Shown: positions 1 through 6,390, numbered from the stretch's first letter. The stretch is DNA of 9,998 nt from Bacteroidales bacterium (GCA_017964755.1 JAGCRI010000170.1:1-9998), one strand, 5' to 3'. Notes: generated from the letters alone by a model not told the origin. A program made the numbers and translations.

Positions 1-4
1 GCTG

Positions 5-12
5 CAAAGATA
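5..12 (-). promoter_or_regulatory. Bacteroidota -7 box (TATCTTTG) pointing out of the window
   Basis: The minus strand reads TATCTTTG here, a full match to the Bacteroidota -7 consensus TAnnTTTG, followed by CAGC. The same box in the same setting occurs at 9880-9887 upstream of the Rpn-family gene. No clear -33 TTTG element is visible at the usual distance. The gene it would drive lies beyond position 1 and cannot be seen. Confidence 0.6.
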
Positions 13-144
13 TGCAAAATATTAATATAAAATTAACATTCAAGAAAATAATTTTAAAATATTTTTATAATAATAAAATTACTCAAGGGTGGTATCTAAT
101 ATAATATACTGATAATCATTAATATACATCTACAACTATAATTC

Positions 145-168
145 CCCGCACACCTAACGGCGTGCGGG
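145..168. repeat. GC-rich hairpin 1 of the repeat arm
   Basis: The stem is formed by CCCGCACACC (145-154) and GGCGTGCGGG (159-168) around the loop TAAC. On the plus strand there is one A-C mismatch. In minus-strand RNA the same position becomes a G-U pair, giving a 10-bp stem. The motif GCACACCTAACGGCGTGC recurs with changes at 204-222 and 9648-9665, and inverted near 9590-9607. There is no T-run on either side, so this does not look like a plain terminator. Confidence 0.6.
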
Positions 169-203
169 ATTTACGGACACACAATTATCAGCCTACAGAG
201 CCA

Positions 204-222
204 TGCACACCTACGGCGTGCA
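204..222. repeat. GC-rich hairpin 2 of the repeat arm
   Basis: TGCACACC (204-211) and GGCGTGCA (215-222) form an 8-bp stem around TAC. One position is A-C on the plus strand and G-U in minus-strand RNA. It is a close relative of hairpin 1, and with the following ACAGATTTCAATCA it matches the inverted sequence at 9570-9599 of the right arm. Confidence 0.55.
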
Positions 223-254
223 GGCTAACAGATTTCAATCAAACCGTAAAATAT

Positions 255-290
255 TGCGGAATCCGCAGCAGCCCTAACGGGTTGCATGGC
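255..290. repeat. Palindrome and hairpin 3 at the outer end of the left arm
   Basis: Bases 255-267 (TGCGGAATCCGCA) are a perfect 13-nt palindrome around a central A. They are followed at once by the stem GCAGCCC (268-274) / GGGTTGC (279-285) around TAAC, with one G-T pair on the plus strand. TTTTT follows at 291-295, so on the plus strand it resembles a weak terminator. Its role for the convergent minus-strand gene ending at 336 is unclear, since no T-run follows in that direction. Confidence 0.45.
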
Positions 291-335
291 TTTTTAACAC
301 ACGAAAATAGCGAAGAAGGGGATTGCTCAACGCCT

Positions 336-797
336 CTACATATCACCGGCCCAGCCATGCCCTATATCCCAGTGTTCGTCATATACAAATTCAAAATATG
401 GAAGTGAAAATTCATTTTCCAACAAAACAGTGAGCTCTTCCTTTATAGGGTCTGCCCAATGTCCCACCAAAACAATGAATTTGTCGATATTCCATGTTAC
501 ACGGCCGCGTGGAATTTGCGTGTAGTCACCCTTGAATTTTGTCTCTTCGTGCTTTGCCTGCGCACGGAAAAATTCCTTCGCCCACACCTGCCTGTGCAAT
601 TTCGGGTAGTTGATGAAAGGCATTCCTTTTTCAGCGGCCTCCTCCACCATTTTTGGCGTAACTTCCTGCTTGCAAACCCCGAAAAATGACTTGTCAGCGA
701 CATCATACCAGAAAATCCCGACACATGGCATCTGTTCGTCAAAGGCTTTCATCGCTTCCATTTGTGCGGCACGGTCTTTTTCTGATAATTCTGTCAT
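336..797 (-). CDS. Conserved-looking protein of unknown function, 153 aa
   Basis: I do not recognise a named domain. The product is soluble, with no signal peptide or membrane segment, and is rich in aromatic and acidic residues. Features that look conserved are GIFWYDV (residues 27-33), GDYTQIPRGRV (90-100), KFIVLVGHW (106-114) and a C-terminal DEHWDIGHGW stretch (140-149). The clustered Trp, His and Asp near the end could line a binding or active site, but this is only inference. It resembles hypothetical proteins I recall from gut Bacteroidales, without an assigned role. It begins 18 nt after the stop of the DUF486-like gene and is probably the last gene of the DUF1599-DUF486 operon. No strong terminator is visible after its TAG stop. 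Confidence 0.75.
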   Translation of the reverse strand: MTELSEKDRAAQMEAMKAFDEQMPCVGIFWYDVADKSFFGVCKQEVTPKMVEEAAEKGMPFINYPKLHRQVWAKEFFRAQAKHEETKFKGDYTQIPRGRVTWNIDKFIVLVGHWADPIKEELTVLLENEFSLPYFEFVYDEHWDIGHGWAGDM

Positions 798-815
798 ACT
801 GCAAATATTACATCC

Positions 816-1184
816 CTATTTCTTGAAAACAAAAAATACCGCTAATACCATGAAACCGAAACCGAGAATGTGATTCCAGCGCAATGTCTCATTTTTGAAA
901 AACAAAACCGTAAACAGTGTGAACACCGTTAAAGTTACAACTTCCTGAATTACTTTAAGTTGCCATAGGTTAAACTCTCCGCCGTTTTCAATATAGCCGA
1001 ACTTGTTGGCCGGCACTTGAAAGCAATACTCTAAAAACGCAATCGCCCAACTGATAACAATCACCCCGAAAAGACCGAACTTGTTGAACCATTGCATATC
1101 CTGAAACTTCAGATGACCGTACCATGCGACTGTCATAAAGACATTCGCGATAATAAGAAGCAAAATAGTGTATATACCTTTCAT
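816..1184 (-). CDS. DUF486 / DMT-family small membrane protein
   Basis: This 122-residue inner-membrane protein has four predicted hydrophobic helices, at about residues 4-22, 35-55, 72-97 and 103-120. The start (MKGIYTILLLIIANVFMTVA, then WYGHLK) and the internal motif LEYCFQVPANKFGY (51-64) are what I associate with DUF486, a short family in the drug/metabolite transporter superfamily. Members are single-domain, about 110-120 aa, and may act as dimers. The substrate is unknown. The length is normal and the gene appears intact. It starts 6 nt after the stop of the DUF1599 gene and is followed 18 nt later by the 153-aa gene, so the three are very probably co-transcribed. No Shine-Dalgarno sequence precedes it, as is usual in Bacteroidota. 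Confidence 0.88.
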   Translation of the reverse strand: MKGIYTILLLIIANVFMTVAWYGHLKFQDMQWFNKFGLFGVIVISWAIAFLEYCFQVPANKFGYIENGGEFNLWQLKVIQEVVTLTVFTLFTVLFFKNETLRWNHILGFGFMVLAVFFVFKK

Positions 1185-1190
1185 TTATTA

Positions 1191-1733
1191 CTATTCAATA
1201 GTGAGTTTTATAAGAGCAAAAACAGCATAATTAATTATATCATAGTAATTTGCATCAAGACCTTCTGAAATTTTCGTCTCTCCGTGGTGGTCCTCAATCT
1301 GCTTAATGCGCAGGAGTTTCATAAGAATAATATCTGTGAGCGAAGAGATTCTCATTTTGCGCCACGCCTCGTCATAGTCATGGTTTTTGTTGAGCATCAG
1401 ATTCTTGGCATTGAGAAGATATTTCTTGAAGAGTTCAATTGCCTTATCAGCCGGCATGAGTTCCTCGATAGTGTTCGCCACGCCAAGTTCGAGTTGTATG
1501 AGCGCCATCGCCGAGTAGTTGACAATGCCGATATATTCAGGCACAACCCCCTCATCTACCTTTTGAACGCCCTTCTGCTCAATGCTCCGTATCCGCTGCG
1601 CTTTTATGTATATCTGGTCTGTCATCGACTCGGTGCGCAAAATCCGCCACGCTGTGCCATAATCATACGCCTTCTTAGAAAAAATGTCTATACATTTTTC
1701 AGCTACAATGTCAAATTCTTCTGATGTCGCCAT
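1191..1733 (-). CDS. DUF1599 protein with two tandem copies of the domain
   Basis: This 180-residue cytoplasmic protein is an obvious internal duplication. Residues about 12-83 and 107-179 align throughout: DYGTAWR (24-30) with DYDEAWR (119-125), the SMTD and SLTD tetrads (36-39, 131-134), the RIRSIE and RIKQIE hexads (47-52, 142-147), DEG and SEG (60-62, 156-158), and NYSAMALIQL with NYAVFALIKL (72-81, 168-177). This pattern matches DUF1599, which has been grouped with nucleotide-modification-associated domains. Its biochemical function is not established to my knowledge. The all-helical look, the repeated Asp-Tyr/Trp-Arg and the Asn-Tyr positions suggest two equivalent ligand sites, which is inference. 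It heads a tight cluster with the DUF486 and 153-aa genes. A 56-nt gap separates it from the lipoprotein gene upstream, and I saw no TAnnTTTG box there, so read-through from the upstream gene is possible. Confidence 0.88.
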   Translation of the reverse strand: MATSEEFDIVAEKCIDIFSKKAYDYGTAWRILRTESMTDQIYIKAQRIRSIEQKGVQKVDEGVVPEYIGIVNYSAMALIQLELGVANTIEELMPADKAIELFKKYLLNAKNLMLNKNHDYDEAWRKMRISSLTDIILMKLLRIKQIEDHHGETKISEGLDANYYDIINYAVFALIKLTIE

Positions 1734-1789
1734 ATTGAGCCTTTTTTCAGTTGATAATAAATATGATAATTCTTTACTTTCTTACGTTG

Positions 1790-2404
1790 CTATTTTTTGT
1801 CAACAACAGTGGGCTTGCAGGTAACCTTGCCGACAATAGTGTGATTGTCAAGCGTGGTAACATGCACTTCCGCAGTGCATTCACCATTGTTATCGTTCTT
1901 GTTCACAATAAGATATGAATCATCTGTACAATTATTGCCAAAAACTTCCACCATATTGTCTTCACCGCTTCCTGCAGGATCTTTCATCCATCCAATTATG
2001 ACTTTCTGAAAATCCTTAACCTTAACTTTGCTCCCGAACTGCGAATTTTTCATAAAAACAGTAAGCCATGCAACTGTGTTATATTGCGGGTGCTCTTCAA
2101 AAGCATCTATCACAGTCGTATTGTCTCCATGCTCAGAATAGCTGTTCTCATTAAAAACATGGTTTACCCCATCAATTGTAATCACATTGTTCGGCAAATC
2201 AGGTAGTTTAGCAGGCTCATCATCAGTACAAGTAATGGTGTATTCAGCTGTGGTTTGATTAAGGCTTGAACATTTGCCTGTTGTTTCTTGTACGTCATAA
2301 TAAGTATTGATTCCCACCTTCTTAATACAATGGCACTCATGTTTACAGGCAAAAAATAATGCCGAAACAATAACTAAAATGAATAATAAAAATGATTTTT
2401 TCAT
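1790..2404 (-). CDS. Cysteine-rich lipoprotein, function unknown
   Basis: The 204-residue product begins with a lipoprotein signal peptide: MKK, a hydrophobic core at about residues 5-18, and the lipobox FFAC with the lipidated Cys at 20. The mature protein opens with KHECHC, giving a compact His/Cys cluster (H22, C24, H25, C26), and has further Cys at 45, 59, 159, 176 and 196. These could form disulfides or a metal site. The rest is polar with beta-like alternation and matches no family I know. The start codon lies only 7 nt after the stop of the C25 protease gene, so it is almost certainly co-transcribed with it. A role tied to the protease at the cell surface, such as inhibition, retention or protection, is possible but rests only on context. 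Confidence 0.8.
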   Translation of the reverse strand: MKKSFLLFILVIVSALFFACKHECHCIKKVGINTYYDVQETTGKCSSLNQTTAEYTITCTDDEPAKLPDLPNNVITIDGVNHVFNENSYSEHGDNTTVIDAFEEHPQYNTVAWLTVFMKNSQFGSKVKVKDFQKVIIGWMKDPAGSGEDNMVEVFGNNCTDDSYLIVNKNDNNGECTAEVHVTTLDNHTIVGKVTCKPTVVDKK

Positions 2405-2411
2405 ATTCAGA

Positions 2412-4685
2412 CTATTTTTTAATGAATTTTATTGTGGTTTTCCCTGCTTTCACGAAATAGAATCCGGGGGCGAGGGAAGAAATGTCAATTTTTGTAGTCT
2501 CGCCGTCAGCGACATAGCTGCCAAGCCAGCGGCCGTTCACGTCAAAGAGCCGTAACTCATCGTTTGCGGGAGCCGTAACCTCAATGAAGTCGTATGCCGG
2601 ATTCGGTCTCACAGAATAGAGCGCTGCCGACTCGTTGTCGTTCACGCCTTGAATCACCAGTGTTGTGAAAGCGGTCTTATAGTTTTGCGCAGAAGCCGCG
2701 ACTTCCACCTTGCTCAAATCTTCAATGGCATCGAAAGTCAAAGTCGCCTCTCCGTTCTCATCAGCAAAAGCCGCCGCAACGAGTTCCAAATCGTTTGTAA
2801 TAGCGACGTAAGCATACGGCACAGCATGAATTTTCACGGAAGTAACGGGCAAGGAGACGGGGTCAGCAGTAAGAATCATAGTTTCGGGCTGCGAGAACCA
2901 TGTCATCACCGAGGGGTCTCCGATAAGATGGTAGATTTCCCAATAGTAAGTCTTTGATTCATCATCTGTTACTGAGGCCTGCACGGCCATATTTCCAGCC
3001 ATAATCATTCCTCCGAAAGTTGTCATCCATTCAGAGAAAGGCTCATTATGGGTGTGACATGCGCGGTCGTATGCACCGAGGTTTTCCGCTTCGTAAACGA
3101 AAGTGGTGGGTGAAGTGGTTGATGAAGAGATGGTGCTCCGTGCTCCGACAGACCAATAGACATCCTCATCCCAGTATGTGCTGTTAGAGCCGCCGATGTA
3201 GCCGACTGCTCCTTTTTTATCAGCGCGCAATAAAGATTCACCCAATGATGTTTCATCAAATTTGTTTGAAAGAAAGCAGTTCCCAATCATCAGGCCATAT
3301 TTATTCGTATTGGTCATGGAGGTTATGTCAGACGCCTTAAACGCAGGATCAGACCATTCTGTAACATCACCGTGAGCCGTATAATTGATGATCCCAGCAC
3401 CCTGACATATATTATTACGTATTGTCGCTGTCGCAGTGCTTGCATGTGGATTTGTGTACATATCTACGGTAGTATAGCCGTTTGCTTCATTCAAATAATA
3501 TTCAGCCGCATATTTAATCGTGGGGTTGCCGTGTGTGTAGCCATGTCCGTAGCTGTCAATTCCCGCAATCAGGATTGCATGGTCAAGATAAGAGGGATCG
3601 GGCATCGTCATCTGTTCGTACATCAGAGTCTTCTCAACTTGAGGGAGCAGGTGCGCCTCAGTGGCAGCGGAAAAACGGCCATAGAAGCAATCAGGCTGCC
3701 CGTTTCCTGTCCAGTCAAAATAGTACAAATCTGTCGGATGCGAGTCGAACCAGCCCTGCGAGATGTTTTTGGTAGGTATCTGTGCCACATCGCCAATAAG
3801 AAGCACAAAAGTCGGAGCCGGATTTTCAGGTGTGGCTTCCGTATATTTCGACTTGATGAATGAGGCTATCGAATTATATGTTGTACCCACATTTGCATCA
3901 TCGGTATAAGCCACTTCAACCATAAACCCTTTTCTCTTCTTCCAATTCACAAAATCATCAAACTGTCCTTTAAACATTGAGTGTGAGACAATTAAATATT
4001 TTACCGGTGCCGAATAATTGTCTTTGGAATCATTTTTGAAAGGATTGATAACAACCCTGTCCGAAGCGAAATACCTGCTCTTGTGCAGATTCTTCATTTC
4101 CTGCGTTGCGGCAATATCAGCGCCTTCAAAAGTGATTTCAACATCAATATTATTATAGACGACCACTTCGCCGGTAACAGGATTATATTTCACAGGTGAA
4201 ACATATAATGTGGCCAGGTTGATGTTGCGGAGCACACCGTTCTGTTCCAAGCGGACTGGCTCAAGTGAATAAAATTCATTTTTAGAATATGTTTCAATAT
4301 CTTTTTCAAATTTTCTTTCCCCTTTATAACTTTTTGAATATGAAGGTTGTGCAGGGATAATCTGGTTTTCCGGGGAAATTAATGCAAAATTTAAATTTGC
4401 GGCATCACTAAGAGTATATTTTACATTTACATTTTCGCAAAGGGGTATTTCTATCATTTTCACCAATAGCGGAAGAGCCGGCTTGCCAACCTCACGCGAC
4501 AAAGCATAATCCGGCGCAGTCAGGGAAACATAATCGCCAGTCTGTTCGGCTTTAAGTCCATCAATAGCAAATGAAATTACTATTTTCTGATAACTGTTCT
4601 CCTTGACAGTAAATGGCTTTGAATTTTCCGCAAAAAGAGCAGTTAAAATGACTAAAAATGAAACTAATAAAATTGATTTTTTCAT
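2412..4685 (-). CDS. Secreted gingipain-family (C25) cysteine protease with T9SS sorting domain
   Basis: I place the start at 4685 (757 aa), not at the in-frame ATG at 4769. The protein then opens with a clean signal peptide (MKKSILLVSFLVILTALFA, cleaved near residue 19), and the -7 box at 4723-4730 lies between the two ATGs. Approximate domain order: propeptide-like region 20-220, C25 catalytic domain 230-570, an Ig-like beta domain 600-680, and a type A T9SS C-terminal domain 690-757 with PNP at 694-696 and a GFYFVK-type end. The likely catalytic pair is His438 in YTAHGD and Cys470 in GNCF. Their 32-residue spacing is like that in gingipain R. VLLIGD (295-300) is another family hallmark. 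The protein is predicted to cross the outer membrane by T9SS and be anchored or released. It is shorter than PorU, the T9SS C25 sortase, and carries a sorting tail, so it is cargo and not the sortase. The target specificity is unknown. Confidence 0.92.
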   Translation of the reverse strand: MKKSILLVSFLVILTALFAENSKPFTVKENSYQKIVISFAIDGLKAEQTGDYVSLTAPDYALSREVGKPALPLLVKMIEIPLCENVNVKYTLSDAANLNFALISPENQIIPAQPSYSKSYKGERKFEKDIETYSKNEFYSLEPVRLEQNGVLRNINLATLYVSPVKYNPVTGEVVVYNNIDVEITFEGADIAATQEMKNLHKSRYFASDRVVINPFKNDSKDNYSAPVKYLIVSHSMFKGQFDDFVNWKKRKGFMVEVAYTDDANVGTTYNSIASFIKSKYTEATPENPAPTFVLLIGDVAQIPTKNISQGWFDSHPTDLYYFDWTGNGQPDCFYGRFSAATEAHLLPQVEKTLMYEQMTMPDPSYLDHAILIAGIDSYGHGYTHGNPTIKYAAEYYLNEANGYTTVDMYTNPHASTATATIRNNICQGAGIINYTAHGDVTEWSDPAFKASDITSMTNTNKYGLMIGNCFLSNKFDETSLGESLLRADKKGAVGYIGGSNSTYWDEDVYWSVGARSTISSSTTSPTTFVYEAENLGAYDRACHTHNEPFSEWMTTFGGMIMAGNMAVQASVTDDESKTYYWEIYHLIGDPSVMTWFSQPETMILTADPVSLPVTSVKIHAVPYAYVAITNDLELVAAAFADENGEATLTFDAIEDLSKVEVAASAQNYKTAFTTLVIQGVNDNESAALYSVRPNPAYDFIEVTAPANDELRLFDVNGRWLGSYVADGETTKIDISSLAPGFYFVKAGKTTIKFIKK

Positions 4686-4722
4686 AATAGGAAATTTAAG
4701 CGATGTTTTGCAATTTGAAGTG

Positions 4723-4730
4723 CAAAGATA
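4723..4730 (-). promoter_or_regulatory. -7 box (TATCTTTG) of the C25 protease operon
   Basis: The minus strand reads TATCTTTG followed by CAC, a full match to TAnnTTTG. Transcription would start roughly 7 nt downstream, giving a leader of about 30 nt before the ATG at 4685. No convincing -33 TTTG is seen. Its position rules against the upstream in-frame ATG at 4769 as the real start. Confidence 0.65.
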
Positions 4731-4778
4731 CATTATATTTTCATAAAAAATATAGCGGCGGCATAACAATATTTTGAG

Positions 4779-4786
4779 TACTTTTG
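4779..4786 (+). promoter_or_regulatory. porT: -7 box (TACTTTTG) of the porT-like gene
   Basis: TACTTTTG matches TAnnTTTG and lies 27 nt before the ATG at 4814, so the leader would be about 20 nt. It is divergent from the box at 4723-4730, so the protease and porT-like promoters sit about 50 bp apart and could respond to a shared regulator. No clear -33 element is seen. Confidence 0.6.
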
Positions 4787-4813
4787 CGTTTCTTTTTGCA
4801 AAAGCATAACTAA

Positions 4814-5536
4814 ATGACTAAATTGCGGAAAATCTTAATAATCATACTTTTAGCTGCGCCGTTTATTTCTGTTAATGCTCAGAAGAACGCTTTTGGTGTG
4901 CCGAATCTGCTGAAATACGACAAACAACTGCTCCATTTCGGCTTTTTGGTCGGATACAATCAGTTCGATTTTCTGATAAAGGCTGAAAGCGACCTGTCGC
5001 GATACGACTCTCTGATGGTCATCAACACAACGTCATTGAGCGGCTTCAACCTCGGCATAGTAACGAACCTGCGCATGGGCAAATATTTCGACCTGCGTTT
5101 TATTCCGGGGCTCTCTTTTGGCGACAGAATTGTCAATTACACAATACAATACGACAACGGTGAACGGCTTATAAACAAAAAGAACATCGAATCGGTCTAT
5201 ATGGACCTGCCATTGCTGGTGAAATTCAAATCGTCCCGAATGCACAATGTGCGTGCCTACGTCATTGCAGGGGCACAGTATAGTCTCGACCTCATCTCGG
5301 CGGCAAAAAAGAAGCACGCCAAGACAAATGAGATTGTGTTGAAACTCTACCCTAACGATGTGCAGGCGCAGGTCGGTGTCGGCTTTGATTTCTACTGCAC
5401 TTATTTCAAATTCTCAACAGAGTTGAAAATGTCGTTCGGGCTTGTGAACCTTTTGGTAAAAGAGAACAACGCTTTTGCAGAAAGTGTAACCTCGCTGAAA
5501 TCAAAGTTATTCCAAATATCATTCATGTTCGAATAA
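4814..5536 (+). CDS. porT: PorT/SprT-like outer-membrane beta-barrel protein of the type IX secretion system
   Basis: The 240-residue product has a signal peptide (residues 1-22, cleavage after VNA, Gln next) and then alternating hydrophobic/polar strands typical of a small outer-membrane barrel ending in an aromatic residue (ISFMFE). The pattern is that of PorT of Porphyromonas and SprT of Flavobacterium: NLLKYDKQLLHFGFLVGYNQ near 31-50, FDLRFIPGLSFGDR near 93-106, ESVYMDLPLLVKFKSSR near 126-142, and RAYVIAGAQYSLDL near 146-159. The family length is about 240 aa. PorT is required for secretion of gingipains in P. gingivalis. Its exact biochemical role is not settled. The gene stands alone on this strand with its own promoter box and a strong terminator, and diverges from a C25 protease that looks like a T9SS substrate. 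Confidence 0.88.
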   Translation: MTKLRKILIIILLAAPFISVNAQKNAFGVPNLLKYDKQLLHFGFLVGYNQFDFLIKAESDLSRYDSLMVINTTSLSGFNLGIVTNLRMGKYFDLRFIPGLSFGDRIVNYTIQYDNGERLINKKNIESVYMDLPLLVKFKSSRMHNVRAYVIAGAQYSLDLISAAKKKHAKTNEIVLKLYPNDVQAQVGVGFDFYCTYFKFSTELKMSFGLVNLLVKENNAFAESVTSLKSKLFQISFMFE

Positions 5537-5537
5537 A

Positions 5538-5567
5538 AAAAAGAGACCAACTAAACGGTCTCTTTTT
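5538..5567. terminator. Bidirectional intrinsic terminator between porT and tRNA-Glu
   Basis: AAAAAGAGACC (5538-5548) and GGTCTCTTTTT (5557-5567) form a perfect 11-bp stem around an 8-nt loop, with T-tracts on both strands. It begins 2 nt after the porT stop and ends 2 nt before the tRNA 3' base, so it can stop transcription from either side. Confidence 0.88.
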
Positions 5568-5569
5568 CG

Positions 5570-5643
5570 TACTGAATGCGGGATTCGAACCCGCGATCCA
5601 CAGACTGAGAATCTGTTGTCCTAGACCCCTAGACGAATTCAGC
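5570..5643 (-). tRNA. tRNA-Glu (anticodon CUC)
   Basis: The 74-nt minus-strand gene folds into a full cloverleaf. The acceptor stem GCTGAAT pairs with ATTCAGT (G1-U72 wobble) and the discriminator base is A. The D arm is GTCTAGGGGTCTAGGAC. The anticodon stem ACAGA/TCTGT encloses the loop TTCTCAG, giving anticodon CTC (plus-strand bases 5607-5609). The T arm GCGGG/CCCGC encloses TTCGAAT. CCA is not encoded. Anticodon CUC reads GAG only, so the genome should also carry a UUC tRNA-Glu for GAA. The gene lies between tdk and porT with its own promoter-like elements upstream. Confidence 0.95.
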
Positions 5644-5657
5644 ATCTATTACGGCTG

Positions 5658-5687
5658 CAAAAATACAACTTTTTTTTTAATTGTCAA
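5658..5687 (-). promoter_or_regulatory. Promoter of the tRNA-Glu gene
   Basis: On the minus strand TTGACA (5687-5682) is followed 16 nt later by TATTTTTG (5665-5658), a match to the -7 consensus TAnnTTTG. The tRNA begins 14 nt downstream of the box. This is the best two-part promoter in the window. The spacing is slightly shorter than typical for Bacteroidota. Confidence 0.6.
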
Positions 5688-5716
5688 GTTCCTGATTTAA
5701 ATTTCACCAAAAAAAT

Positions 5717-6325
5717 CTATTCGTCCCCACTATTCTCCTTATCCTGACGCACCGCCTCATTGAAACAGTGGCGGCATAGCGGCTCATAACTGTCTTTCTC
5801 ACCCAAAAGCACCTGTTTCTCATTTTTCACCAACCTATGCGAATTTTGAGCGAGGTCGCCGCAACGGCTGCAGATTGCGTGCACTTTTGTAACATACTCC
5901 GCTACGGCCATAAGACACGGCATTGGGCCGAAAGGATTACCCAAATAGTCCATATCAAGCCCTGCGGCAATAACGCGGATGCCGGCATTTGCCAACTGGT
6001 TGCAGACATCCACAATACCCTCATCAAAGAACTGCACTTCGTCAATACCCACAACCTCAACAGACTCCATGTTGACGTAAAGCAAAATTTCACCGGAATT
6101 TTCAACAGGAGTGGAAACCATCGCCGTGGAATCATGCGACACCACATCAGTCTCATCATAACGCTTGTCTATTGCAGGCTTGAACAACTCAATTTTCTGC
6201 TTCGCAAACTGCGCCCTTTTTATGCGCCGCAGCAGCTCTTCTGTCTTACCAGAAAACATTGAGCCACAGATTATCTCTATCCAGCCTTTGTGGAGGTTTC
6301 GGTTCGCCTTACTTTCCAAGAACAT
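5717..6325 (-). CDS. tdk: Thymidine kinase (type II, Zn-binding)
   Basis: The enzyme phosphorylates thymidine to dTMP with ATP in the pyrimidine salvage pathway, in the cytoplasm. The 202-residue product shows the whole family signature: Walker A GSMFSGKT (21-28), the KPAIDKRY segment (49-56), the SHDST segment (63-67), GIDEVQFF (93-100) with Glu96 as the expected catalytic base, AAGLDMDYLGNPFG (120-133) and a zinc site from two CxxC pairs (C152/C155 and C184/C187). The length is normal for type II bacterial enzymes, and nothing looks broken. The first 13 or so residues are a short extension before the conserved GWIEIICGS. The gene is transcribed alone, with a -7-like box at 6391-6398, and is followed by the independently promoted tRNA gene. 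Confidence 0.96.
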   Translation of the reverse strand: MFLESKANRNLHKGWIEIICGSMFSGKTEELLRRIKRAQFAKQKIELFKPAIDKRYDETDVVSHDSTAMVSTPVENSGEILLYVNMESVEVVGIDEVQFFDEGIVDVCNQLANAGIRVIAAGLDMDYLGNPFGPMPCLMAVAEYVTKVHAICSRCGDLAQNSHRLVKNEKQVLLGEKDSYEPLCRHCFNEAVRQDKENSGDE

Positions 6326-6354
6326 TTTTCGAGGTTTTATGTTAATAAATTTTG

Positions 6355-6362
6355 TATTTTTG
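6355..6362 (+). promoter_or_regulatory. Possible -7 box (TATTTTTG) of the coiled-coil/FG-GAP operon
   Basis: TATTTTTG fits TAnnTTTG and lies 67 nt before the ATG at 6430. A near match with one extra base, TACTTTTTG at 6402-6410, is closer to the start and may be the real one. Neither has a clear -33 element. Confidence 0.3.
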
Positions 6363-6390
6363 GCAACTTTTTCCGCTGAAAAACATTTTG

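Larger units (their letters stand above)
1..267 (-). repeat. Left arm of a long inverted repeat (upstream module of a predicted off-window Rpn-family gene)
   Basis: This non-coding stretch is a diverged inverted copy of 9543-9891. Read on the minus strand it ends, like the right arm, in ATCTTTGCAGC. Bases 1-50 align without gaps to 9842-9891: 1-11, 22-36 and 42-50 are identical to the reverse complement of 9881-9891, 9856-9870 and 9842-9850. Bases 111-127 match 9789-9805 exactly, 173-180 match 9630-9637, 212-221 match 9590-9599, and 228-241 match 9570-9586 with a 3-nt indel. The outer part (251-267 against 9543-9559) is weaker. The inner half is very AT-rich and the outer half is GC-rich with hairpins. 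Because the right arm sits directly upstream of an Rpn-family gene, I infer a similar gene on the minus strand starting about 35 nt beyond the left edge. Confidence 0.8.

Noticed and set aside
145..222. CRISPR-like array from the recurring GCACACC...GGCGTGC motif
   Set aside because: There are only two or three diverged copies with irregular spacing, and no cas genes are nearby.
162..407. Open frame of 81 codons on the plus strand at the left end
   Set aside because: It runs through the hairpin repeats and into the antisense of the 153-aa gene. It has no promoter box and its composition is unlike a protein.
1284..1724. Open frame of 146 codons antisense to the DUF1599 gene
   Set aside because: The DUF1599 frame is supported by an internal protein-level duplication. 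The antisense frame is a shadow.
2412..4685. PorU, the T9SS sortase, as identity of the C25 protease
   Set aside because: PorU is considerably longer and does not carry a type A sorting domain as cargo proteins do. This 757-residue protein has one.
5837..6262. Open frame of 141 codons antisense to thymidine kinase
   Set aside because: The opposite strand encodes a complete tdk with all catalytic and zinc motifs. The antisense product has no recognisable features.
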